Source: Thelonectria olida
Lineage: Eukaryota; Ascomycota; Sordariomycetes; Hypocreales; Nectriaceae
Reading direction: 5' to 3'
NCBI GenBank assembly: GCA_020736575.1
Contig: JAGPYM010000028.1
Coordinates: forward strand, 372,001-436,000
Length of the DNA: 64,000 nt
Shown: positions 21,987 to 31,910 of the stretch, one piece after another
Position numbering within the stretch: the first letter of the stretch is position 1
How the letters are laid out: each line of letters opens with the position of its first letter
Translations under genes and position numbers: made by a program
Notes under the pieces: generated by a model
What the model saw: the letters and a program-made list of their open reading frames with translations, nothing else
Told to the model about the DNA's origin: nothing
Database searches by the model: none

Positions 21987-22135
21987 GTACGGATACACCA
22001 GACCCTCAAATTGATGGCGACTGATACATGAGCACCCGGGTGCCCAAATTATGTCAGCAGTCAGCCCCACGCCGGCCCCGCGCTCCACCTTCAGCGCGTT
22101 CGAGTTGCACACGTAAATGCCATCAAGCGCTTGAC

Positions 22136-23733
22136 ATGGACCACACAGCATTCCCTGACGATGCCCTTCCACCTGAAGGTAAATATGAATCTCGTGAATC
22201 CCTACTAGCCGCCATCAACTCCTGGGCGAAACCCCGTGGCTATGCATTCACGACGGGGAAATCTTTAAAGACACCCAACGGCAGAATCAGAGTCATATTC
22301 GCTTGTGATCGAAATAAACTACCACCGAGCGCGTCTGTCGATCGAATCCGCCGCACCTCGAGTCGAAGGACTGGCTGCAAGTTCCCAGTCCTGGCCAAAC
22401 GATCATTAGATGGAAGTACGTGGGTCCTGAGCCATCGGCCAGATAAAGAATGTGCTAGGCACAATCACCCACCAAGCGAGGATCCATCTGCGCACCCGGC
22501 GCACCGCCGGTTTAGGGAGCCAGATGCGACGATTATTTCCAATCTTGCGACGTCTGGCGCTGCTCCTCAAGATATCCGGACATATCTCCACAAGCATTCG
22601 GATACCCTCGCGACTCAACGAGACATATACAATCGGATCGCAACAACAAGGAGAGATCTGCGCGAAGGCCAGAGCAGCATCCAGGCACTGGTCGATCAAT
22701 TGCATGAAGAGGGGTTTTGGTGCCGAATCGGCTGACAGCCATTTTCTTCGCTCATCCAGACTCTGTTGCATATCTACAATGCAATCCAGACGTCTTGTTA
22801 CTGGATTGCACCTATAAAACCAACAAGCACCAGATGCCACTTCTTGATATGGTCGGAGTCGATTCCTGTCAGCGTTCTTTTTGTATTGCATTTGCCTTTC
22901 TCTCAGGTGAATTAGAAGAGGACTACTCGTGGGCATTACAACATCTCAAATCGCTCTATCAGCACGACCTTCCATCTGTTATCTTGACCGACCGATGCTT
23001 TGCTGCGATGAATGCTGCGGCGACCTGGTTCTCGTCCTCTAAAGCACTGCTTTGCCTCTGGCATGTCAACAAGGCAGTCCTCCAGCGCTGCCGGCCCTTC
23101 TTTGCACCAAATGGTGATCAAGCTCCAAACCAGGCAGGAGTCAAGTCCTGGGATGAGTTCTACGCATTTTGGCACTCAATTGTGGCTTCCCCAGACGAAA
23201 AGACATTTGAAGAGCGCCTGGCCAAGTTTGAGCTCAAGTATAGTGACAAACACCTCGAGTCAGTGGGATACATCAAGATGTACTGGCTCGAGCCGCACAG
23301 GGATGATTGTCAAGGCATGGGTGGACGAGCACCTGCACTTTGGCAACGTGGCCACCTCAAGGCAGGTGGCCTGCGGCACCCGACACCCGATGGAAACTAA
23401 TGATGTACGTGCTCTAGGGCTGAAGGTATCCATTCACTGATGAAATCGCATATCAAGACGTCCACGTTTGACCTTTTCGACGTATGGCAGGCAATGAAAC
23501 ATGCCATCGCGAACCAACTTAAGGAGCTTAGATATGTGCGTGGTTCTCAGCAACTGCGGACACCTCTTGATGTTTCAGGAGTATTGTTCGAGGCAGTACG
23601 AGGATGGGTTTCGCACCATGCTTTGCGCAAGGTACAAGAGCAACGGCAGTTACTCCAGAAGCCACACCAAGCTCCTTGCAGTCAGACTGTGTTATGTGGT
23701 AAACTGGTCCACACCCAAGCACGGCTTCTCTAA
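22136..23733 (+). pseudogene. Second MULE transposase, frameshifted and truncated
   Basis: It starts MDHTAFPDDALPPEGKY with a FAR1/GCM-like DNA-binding domain (YAFTTGKSLKTPNGRIRVIFACDR, RRTGCKFPV). The MULE core follows (LLLDCTYKTNKHQMPLLDMVGVDSC, VILTDRCFAAM, CLWHVNKAV). The frame breaks at about 22725 and again at about 23300 and 23400. The C-terminal SWIM and zinc-knuckle parts found in the copy at 1-2284 are missing. It is clearly the same family as that copy, decayed. It sits directly against the left edge of the cell-wall catabolism cluster. Confidence 0.85.
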
Positions 23734-23770
23734 GGCAATAGTTACGGACAGTAATTTAGTAATTAGTACA

Positions 23771-25314
23771 CTAGTGAACGCTATTAGACCTTACTTCAGC
23801 TGAACTTGTCGCATCTGTATGCTGCGACACCGTCCAAACAGTTGGCAAGACAATAATCAGCGAACCCATTGACAAACCCCAAATCATAGCCAGCTGACTC
23901 ATCGGCGCAACCTTTAAGGCATTAATCCGCCATGCCATAGCCCCTCCCGTCGCCTGAAACGTCTTATACGCACCAACAAGAACAGCTGCGCGGCCTGCCG
24001 AGTTTGACTCGGTGCCAATCAGCCAGTAGCAGAAGCCTTGCCAGAGGGCATCGTACGCGCCGTAAAAGATATACAAGAAGATGGGACCGGTGCTAAGCGA
24101 GCCTTGCGTATAGTCGATATCTTGCTTCAGTCCTTTAGCCACCCGTGCATCCTGCCACCGCTGGAACGCGTAGCCACCACCCCAGATGGTCATGCCGGTG
24201 AAGAACAAAACGCACCAGCCGATGCGGGCACGCATTGGGCGTTTCAGACCAGGCAAATCAAGCAAGGCGCCGATGGCAAGGCCACCGGCCATCTGGGCTA
24301 TCCAATAAAGCGCACCGTTGAGACTGCGTGTGCGGATGTTGAATGTCAGCCCGTTGACGTCGTTTTGCTGGTAGCTGTAGAATACATTGGCGCAAAAGAA
24401 GAGCGGCAACATGCACGCGACGCGCCATTTCAACAGTGTGCGACTCGCCATCTCAATGGTTCCCTTGATTGACGACTTGTCTGTTTCCGTGGCTTCGTGC
24501 AACTGCGCTAGCCGAACTTCCTTGGGGTCACAGATGAAGACGCCCAACAGCCAGCCAACGAGCATAATTACCATCAGGGCGATGTACGTGCTGTCAGTGA
24601 CGGTGCCGCTCTTGCTGCGAAAGTTGAGCCCAAAGGACGCCAGTGACCCAACACCGCCGCCGAGGTTGAAGATGATCCAGAAGACGGCAATGGCTCGTCC
24701 TTTCTGGGACTCCCCCACGTACGTTGTCATAATGGCACCCTGTACAACCCAGAGAAAGGATGCTCCAATACCGAGGATCGCTCCAGCAGCGATAACAAAC
24801 GTGCCATTCTGATGATCTGTTTTTTGTGTCAGTCCAGTCAACAAGCCGCTAGCATTCCTACGCGTGGAAAAGGGAAGAAGAGCTCGTACGATTGAAGTTC
24901 AGTAGGCTACCGCTATACAAGGCATATGTCCAGCCACCGATGAGAAAACACACCCGTGGGCCCAAGTACGAGAAAATCGGCCCGACGAAGAAGAGGGCGG
25001 TGGCTGCAGTGGTCGAGAGAAGGGCGACAGTTGCATTCGCGGCGACAGTTGGGTCAACCTGCCCGGATCCTCCTAGACCGCTGAGAGCATTATACATCTG
25101 ATGTTGACATTAGCATGCTTTTGGTGTGTTGAGAACGGCAGTAGCATACGCCAGGTAGGCAGAAGCAGACAAAACTGATCAACGAGATCTGCGTCCATGG
25201 ATGGGAGTAGAGGCGCGTAATTTTGGATTTTGACTGAAGCTGGCCCTCCTCAATGCCGGCTGGTAGAGGCTCGAGAGCAACGCGCTCCTCGATTGATTGC
25301 AGTTTCTCGTTCAT
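23771..25314 (-). CDS. UNC93-like major-facilitator transporter
   Basis: My model is complement(23771..24816, 24890..25097, 25150..25314), 472 aa, introns of 73 and 52 bp. It has about eleven hydrophobic segments. The sequence MYNALSGLGGSGQVDP after the first helix and LWVVQGAIMTTYVGESQKGRAIAVFW are hallmarks of fungal UNC93/DUF895 membrane proteins. Substrates of this family in fungi are unknown. It shares a 483-bp divergent promoter, with three TCGGAGTG motifs, with the MurQ-kinase gene, so I infer a role in moving an amino sugar or breakdown product of the pathway. It is the leftmost cluster gene. Confidence 0.88.
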
Positions 25315-25797
25315 CTTTGCTCTTAAGGCGACAATTGGTACTTGACGGACAGACTGGAGATGAAAATATGCGGGGCGATTGTCAGGGACCTTTTAAGGTG
25401 GGAGTTACTGGTATATGGAAATAGTCGTGTGGCTGGCGAAGTGCTGAATCGCAGATAATGGTCGGAGTGATCTTTATCATCGGAGTGATTGTCGGAGTGC
25501 CTGTCGGACAGAACCTATGAGAGCACACACGACCTTGGACAACCATGAATAAATGCAGATAACATATTAGGGAGGCATCGGCGTATACAGTAGGCTCTTG
25601 TAAGATCCACATCGGACACTACGTGACATCAAGGACGCCCGAAGAATTATTAACATGCCACATCATGATTCCCCATCGGCAATTAGGCGATAGGATGCTA
25701 TTTTACCGAGTCTTCGGTACCAACAAGGTCTTCGTTATGCTCCCGGATTCGGACTAGCAATATCAGCAGGGGACTTCATTCTTGGCGATATGCCTCC
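25315..25797. promoter_or_regulatory. Divergent promoter: UNC93-like / MurQ-kinase
   Basis: Three copies of TCGGAGTG at 25462, 25480 and 25492 (spacing 18 and 12 bp) lie between the two gene starts. A related TCGGAC occurs at 25504. The same motif recurs at the other four divergent promoters of the cluster. CGG-centred sites are typical for Zn2Cys6 regulators such as the one encoded at 46.6-49.1 kb. Confidence 0.6.
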
Positions 25798-25851
25798 GTG
25801 TCTTGTAATCATCCGCTAGGGATTGCTTGGGTTGCCGGCAATCTTCTCTCT

Positions 25852-27946
25852 ATGTTGCCCTCAAAGGCCATGGAAGCTCTCAACACTGCCCCAGGAGCCA
25901 TTGATTTGAGTGGTCTCCAAACTGAGTCTCGCAATTCGACGAGTATGGACATAGATCGAATATCGACGATTGATCTGGTTCGAGTGATGAACCGAGAGGA
26001 TGCATCCGTAGCCCCAGCCGTGGTGCCCTGCTTGGAGGCAACTGCTAGGGCAATCGATATCTTGGCAGAGCGTGTGCGCCTCGGTGGCCGGGTCTTCTAC
26101 ATTGGCGCCGGCACGTCTGGGCGATTAGGTGTTCTCGACGCCTCCGAGATTCCGCCTACCTACTCAGCTCCTCCCGGCCAGTTCGTCGCTCTCATGGCGG
26201 GCGGAGACAGAGCTATCCGCAGCGCTGTTGAAGGTGCCGAAGATGACTACAACGGCGCAGCACGGGACCTCGCCTCCTTACAGCTAGATCCAAAGATGGA
26301 CAGCCTCATCGGCATTGCGGCATCCGGGAGAACACCGTATGTGCTTGGCGGCATGGCGTATGCAAAAGCTCGAGGCTGCGTGACTGTCGGCATCGTATGC
26401 GTGCGGCCTAGCGCGATGGAAGCGGCCAGCAATGCGGATATCGTCATCGCGCCTGTGACGGGCCCCGAGGTTATGACCGGAAGTACGAGGATGAAGGCTG
26501 GTACGGCAACGAAGTTGGTACTCAATATGATTAGCACGGGAATCATGATTAGGGTCGGGAAGACGTACGGCAATTTGGTATGAATGACCCAGTCTACACT
26601 TGTACACGGACTGAACGCTTATCGCGGCATAGATGATCGATCTAAAAGCGACAAACCTCAAACTGAAGCAGAGAGCCAAGAACATATTGCGATCTGTTGG
26701 AGGCGCATTCTGTCCCCAGTCAGACCAAGAGATAGAGGCACTCCTGGAAGAGTGCGAAGGCAGTGTTAAACTCGCAGCGGCGGCAATGATGCTGCAGAAA
26801 CCCGTCCACTTCGCGCACCATGCATTGGAGAGCAACGGCGGTTCTCTAGCCAGAGTCGTTGAGGACCCGGGACGGCAACATGAACCAATCCCAAACGGAC
26901 CTGCCGATCCAGATGCCGAAAGCTTCGTTGTCGCGGTAGACGCGGGCGGTACCAGCTGCAGTGTTGTTCTCATGGACAGATCCCGCCATTCATGGACAGC
27001 TCAAGGCGGACCTTGCAACGTCGCAACAGTAGGCATTGAAGCGGCCATGGCTATCATCTCAGAGTCGGTGCAACGTGCGGTGAACGCACACCCTACACGA
27101 TCCGCCCAGCCTCTCTCGTCAATCCCGATATCCCACGCCTGGGTAGGCATGGCAGGTTACGACCGTGCTACGCCGAAGCCACCGATTGAGAACCAGCTAG
27201 CGACAATGCTTGGTGTTAAGGATGGCAGTCGACTGCGAGTCACAGCTGACGTCGACCTGCTTACTGCCTCGGTGTCTGACAACCCACTTGTCAAGTCTGC
27301 CATAGTCTTAATTGCAGGGACGGGTTCCGTTGCGATGAGGTTCAGACGCGAGGCCAACGGTCGCTTTATTCGCACCGCCCGAGTTGGCGGCTGGGGTCAC
27401 GCGCTGGGCGATGATGGTTCGGGGTATTGGATGGGTCGGATGGGCCTGAGGGCTGCTCTAGCTGCCCTGGATGTAGAGAGATTGCACAGGACTATTGCAC
27501 AACAAGATGATAGTCGACGAGATATTAGCAACGACGGCTTCGTGGAACAGATACTGGCTCACATCGTTGACTCCTCCAACTCGCCAGAGGGAGCCGCATG
27601 GGATCTCGTCACACACGCAACAAAACACGGAATCAAAGGTATTGCCGAGTTTTCTAGGATCGTCCTAGACAACTATACAACATCACCCGCGGCAAGAGCC
27701 ATAGCCAATGACGGAGCTCGAAGTCTGGCAGACTTGGTGGAAATGTTGGCGCTGGAGCCGGGTATCAATAGCCCTAACACCGTCCTTGTTTTAGCTGGAG
27801 GTCTGACGGGAAGCGAGCTTTACCGACGGCTTATTACCAAGCATCTATTAGATCGCAGCATCGACTTCTCGTCGGTTCAGACCGTGGAACAGCCCGCCCT
27901 CGCTGCGGCTGCCACGCTTTGTCAAGAAATGCACGAGACGGACTAG
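25852..27946 (+). CDS. murQ-like: MurNAc-6-phosphate etherase fused to BadF-type amino-sugar kinase
   Basis: My model is join(25852..26577, 26633..27946), 679 aa, one 55-bp intron joining KTYGNL to [15 protein letters not shown]. In-frame ATGs also lie at 25798 and 25870. Residues 1-320 are MurQ (SIS fold): [26 protein letters not shown] (with the catalytic Glu position), [26 protein letters not shown] and [18 protein letters not shown]. From residue ~338 a BadF/BcrA-type kinase follows: [12 protein letters not shown] (phosphate loop 1), [25 protein letters not shown]. Predicted reactions are phosphorylation of MurNAc (and/or GlcNAc) and cleavage of the D-lactyl ether to GlcNAc-6-phosphate. 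Both steps are cytosolic; no signal peptide. Fungi make no MurNAc, so the substrate must be bacterial. Confidence 0.93.
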
Positions 27947-28201
27947 TTGGAGACCCTAGCGTTTGTTACGCTCATCAGAATTAGAGGATCTTTTTCAATC
28001 GTCGAAAACAGAGGGCGATTTCATAATTGTATTCGACTTCAAAGTTCTTGTTTTACATTCTCTTCACAGTTCCAACTAATTCGCAGCTATGCCATTTGCC
28101 CCGAACAGTGTCCGTGAGATCTTCTATGTTCCGCTGACCCTATAATTATAACGGCCCAGGTGGCCCGCATGAGTGCGTTCACCGCGCCACGAGGGGTGCT
28201 C
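27947..28201. other. Convergent 3' gap
   Basis: 255 bp between the ends of the MurQ-kinase and NamZ genes, presumably shared terminator space. No motif is identified. Confidence 0.5.
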
Positions 28202-29741
28202 TCAGTACAGCAAGTACTTGGCTCTTTTCTTTCGGAATGACTTGAGCCCGCCCTGCCATTGATCTCTTATCTCATGTGGTGATAACCCTCTCTCAATACC
28301 CTCTCGTACTATCGTGCTGCCTGTTAAGAGATCGACAGTATACATTCCTCCACTGTACACCCAATGGAAGCTCTGCGTGATGTCTCCTTGCCCACCAGCT
28401 GACCCCTCGCTGTACAGATGACGAGCTGTCCAGAGGAGACTGACACCAACGAAAACAGGGTCGAACTCTGCAAGGTCCAGGGACGTGCTGAGGGAAAGGT
28501 ATGTCTGCAAACCACATGCAGTTTGGCCGACGAATTTGGAAGTGGTTGGCGTAAAACATTGAAAGCGATAATCGGTTCTGGGGATTTGAAGACTTCTCAT
28601 ACTTGCAGTCCACGACTCGTTTGTCCAGGGAGCCCCGATTATCTTGAGAGAATATCAGCTTTGTAATATTGGTCCCAACCATGAGTGATATATGCCTACC
28701 TCAAATGGTCGCGTGGTACCACGACCTTCGGAGATGCTTGTGCCTTCAAACATGCAAGTTCCGGGATATATCATGGCCGTGTCAGGAGTGGGCATGTCTG
28801 CAAAGAAATTAGCGAGCCGAGATCATCCTCCTCAAAGTTGTGCCTACTTGGGCTGGGAATAACCCAGGGAAGGCCTGTATCTTCAAATCGCATATGTCTA
28901 TCCCAACCCTTCATCTTGATGACGTTGAGAGACTTGAGATCAGTGCCGCCGGCCGAATCTTTAATCCATCCCTCTCCGACGAACATCTTGGCCAACTCTC
29001 CAGCTGTCATGCCATGCACCTGAGCAATTGCCCGACGGCCAACATAGGAATTGACGAAGCTCTCGTTCAATACGGGCCCGAACAAACCAGTGATTGGATT
29101 TGGACGATCTAGCACTACAAAGGACACGTTGCTCAAGGCTGCTGCCACCATGGTATCGTACATGGCCCATATATCTAAGATTCGCACAAGTCAGTGTCAG
29201 GGAACGGAATGAAGATTGAAAATAGTGGATGAGGCCATTCACAGGTATAAAACCGTGCTCCGACATCTTGAATATCGAAGAGCACGGTATCTGCTCCCGA
29301 ATCGTCGATGTAGGATTTTAGCACGGTGTGGTTGACATTATATGCATCCTGTTCCCGGTAAGCTAGATATTAACCAAGAGGCACCGGCGTCTGCGTCCGT
29401 TTACATACATAGACTGTCAGTCCCGTCTTTGGGTCTATGAAGGTAGCTTCCCCTCCACCATTCTGCGAAGTTCCTCGGAAGCCATGTTCAGGACCCATGA
29501 CGCCAACCAGGTCAACCATACCATAGGCTACCATTACATCCACGCCGAGGTCGAGCCCCGGTGTGATTCCAGTTGGATTTGTCAAGGCAATGATCCTCTT
29601 GCCCACAAGGCTGTGGTAATTGGATTGAATAATGACATCCAATCCAGTCCTGACTTTGGGTTTGATTCGTGCGCCTTCCTCGGCCATCGCTAGAGCGATG
29701 GCTGCAAGAAGTAGTAAGAGTTTGCATAAAGACCTGTTCAT
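28202..29741 (-). CDS. namZ-like: Secreted NamZ-like exo-beta-N-acetylmuramidase (DUF1343/GH171)
   Basis: My model is complement(28202..28642, 28700..28797, 28848..29174, 29243..29348, 29409..29741), 434 aa, four GT-AG introns of 50-68 bp; all phases close. A signal peptide covers residues 1-20 ([13 protein letters not shown]). Family motifs: GPEHGFRG (residues 83-90, with the presumed catalytic Glu), [13 protein letters not shown] (about 135-147), [11 protein letters not shown], and [17 protein letters not shown]. NamZ of Bacillus subtilis releases MurNAc from non-reducing ends of peptidoglycan fragments. That activity is transferred here by homology. It is paired with the GH3 gene across a motif-bearing divergent promoter. 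Four introns argue against bacterial contamination. Confidence 0.93.
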
Positions 29742-30403
29742 GGTTTAGTCGGTTGAAATCAAAGACAACTATTTTGGGCGGAAGCTGAGTAGTTTGATGG
29801 AACCAAGGGTGAGATTTCAGGAAAATGTATCTATATAGTACCCCTATTAAGAGGAAGGAGTACGACTAGTTGATGAGAAACGGGTCGCCAGGAATAGCTT
29901 AGGCTATTGATCCAGACGTAGACTCTGGCGCGATTATTCCACTGGGAGCTTCAGCCGAGAACATCTGGCCTAGAAACAACACCACCAAGCATAATCCACG
30001 TGAATCGTTTTTCAAGGTTGCCTCTGTTACGTTACAAGCCAACAACTATCGCAATATCCTATCTATTCTAAGGTCCCATACTTGGGGACGTATCTACGGA
30101 TAGTGGTGATAGGTACGTAGCATCGGAGTATTGCGGGTAATGTTCCTGTCGCCGAGACTCCGACCTCGAGGCCCGATTCGGAGAGAGTCCATCACGCCGA
30201 AAAACCGAGTGACGGGGAAACTAGCAAGGGAAAGCATGCTCACCAACAGGACGCCTAGGTGAGGAAGAATATCAAGTGGCGCTTTATCCCGAGGCTGGTG
30301 ACTGGATGCGTCCATGTACAAATGCGAGGCGATTCATCCAGCACGAGGCTATCAATTCGCACGGTAAAGTCTTTTGCTTGGGTACTACGAATCGACCAAC
30401 ACA
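29742..30403. promoter_or_regulatory. Divergent promoter: NamZ / NagZ-like
   Basis: TCGGAGT at 30123-30129 and its reverse complement ACTCCGA at 30157-30163. A partial site TCGGAG lies at 30178. The rest shows no recognisable feature. Confidence 0.55.
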
Positions 30404-31519
30404 ATGATTATTCCTACAGCAGCTACTCGATCATTTCTGATCGGCCTTGCGATCTTCTCTACTGGCCAGGCTTCTCGAGTTGGCCACTCGCCTTCGCATG
30501 AGGACCTATCTGTTCTTGCCGGACAACATGTCATCTACACTTATCCCGGCATCACCCCGCCTGACAGACTTTACGATCTCCTCCGTGCGGGCAAAGTCGG
30601 GGGCCTCATTCTCTTCCGAGAAAACATCGACCAGACCAATTTGACCAATACCGCTGTTATGGTGGCCGGGTTGCAGCAGGCCTATGCCAAGTCACCCGCT
30701 TACGGGGGCTTTCCGCTGCCCATCATGGCGGACCAAGAGGGCGGTTCTGTGAAGCGTATCACCAATGGCGGGCCGTTTCAGTCAGCCAAGAAGATGGGTG
30801 CCTCGTTAGATCCCGCCGCCGCATCGGCTAAAGGAGGCAGTGATGCAGCCGACGCACTCATTGCAGCTGGGATCAATATCAATCTTGCCCCAGTCCTTGA
30901 TGTGTACCGTGCAGCCGACAACTTCATGGACCACTGGGAACGCTCGTTTGGGAATACGTCTTCTCTTGTCAGCACCTGTGTCGTGCCGTTCATCAAGGCC
31001 CTTCAAGGAAAAGGCATCGTGGCGACAGCAAAGCACTTCCCCGGCAACGGTGCCAACCCGGCTGGAAATGACACGGATGCCGGTGTCGTTTCCCTGGACA
31101 TGCCCCTTCATGAAATTCGCGCCGTGGATGAGGTGCCCTACCGCGCGGCTTTCAAGGCCGGCCTTCGCTTGATCATGGCATCGTGGGTCAAGTATACCGC
31201 CATGGACGATAGACCGGTAGGCATAAGCAAGAAATGGATTCGCGGAGAACTGCGAGGTAGATTGGGTTTCGATGGTGTAGTGATGACGGATGCGCTTGGA
31301 GCAGGAGCCGTGAAGCAGTACGGTGACTGGTCCACCGTAGCTCTTCTGGCCAAGCAAGCGGGTGTGGATTTCATTCTTTGCGCTTCAAGAAACTTGACTC
31401 AAGGAGAATTGGCGATGCAAGGCATTGTCCAAGGTTTGAGGAATGGCCACCTGTCTCGACACGACCTTGACGCTTCCACGGCTCGTATTATGGCTCTTCG
31501 CGAAACCCTCCTGCTCTAG
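30404..31519 (+). CDS. nagZ-like: Secreted GH3 beta-N-acetylhexosaminidase, NagZ-like
   Basis: 371 aa, no intron. The start at 30404 gives a signal peptide (SFLIGLAIFSTGQAS); an in-frame ATG 30 bp upstream would precede it with hydrophilic residues. GH3 single-domain features: IMADQEGGSVKRI (108-119), KHFPGNG (210-216), and the nucleophile Asp296 in VVMTDALGAGAV. The loop that in NagZ carries the Asp-His general-acid pair reads NDTDAG here, with no His at that position; this resembles the actinobacterial GH3 subgroup. Predicted role: remove GlcNAc from muropeptides outside the cell. The catalytic mechanism or exact substrate may differ from that of classical NagZ. Confidence 0.9.
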   Translation: MIIPTAATRSFLIGLAIFSTGQASRVGHSPSHEDLSVLAGQHVIYTYPGITPPDRLYDLLRAGKVGGLILFRENIDQTNLTNTAVMVAGLQQAYAKSPAYGGFPLPIMADQEGGSVKRITNGGPFQSAKKMGASLDPAAASAKGGSDAADALIAAGININLAPVLDVYRAADNFMDHWERSFGNTSSLVSTCVVPFIKALQGKGIVATAKHFPGNGANPAGNDTDAGVVSLDMPLHEIRAVDEVPYRAAFKAGLRLIMASWVKYTAMDDRPVGISKKWIRGELRGRLGFDGVVMTDALGAGAVKQYGDWSTVALLAKQAGVDFILCASRNLTQGELAMQGIVQGLRNGHLSRHDLDASTARIMALRETLLL

Positions 31520-31910
31520 ATAGCTGGCAAATGTTTTAGATGCTTTGGCAGTTGAATAAGATTCCGAGTGCATCTGCTTAAGAAAGAGGAAAAGGAACGA
31601 ACTGAACAAAAGGATTAAACTAGTTTGTAGCAGTTATCCATTCTAACCCAGCCGTTTCTAAAACAGTCTTTGCAAAGAGAAAGGTTTGTCGTGTATATTG
31701 GATCTGATTCATGACAGTTTGTCAAACTTGGAGGAGAAAGATGATGGAAAAGGCTTTTCATACTCGCGGGGAGTGACCAAGGCTACCCGCTACAACAGCA
31801 CTGAGATGGTGATCACAGAGAGGGGAAGCCAATGAATTGTGATGCCAGTGAGACTGGCTACTACTTAAAAATGTTGGAAATCAAGCTGTATGGAGCTAAA
31901 CACCAGGATG
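31520..31910. other. Convergent 3' gap between NagZ-like and ABC genes
   Basis: No gene or repeat is seen; it presumably holds the two transcript ends. Confidence 0.5.

Noticed and set aside
26284..26973. 229-aa minus-strand ORF opposite the MurQ domain
   Set aside because: Shadow of the coding strand. The plus strand carries all MurQ and kinase motifs.
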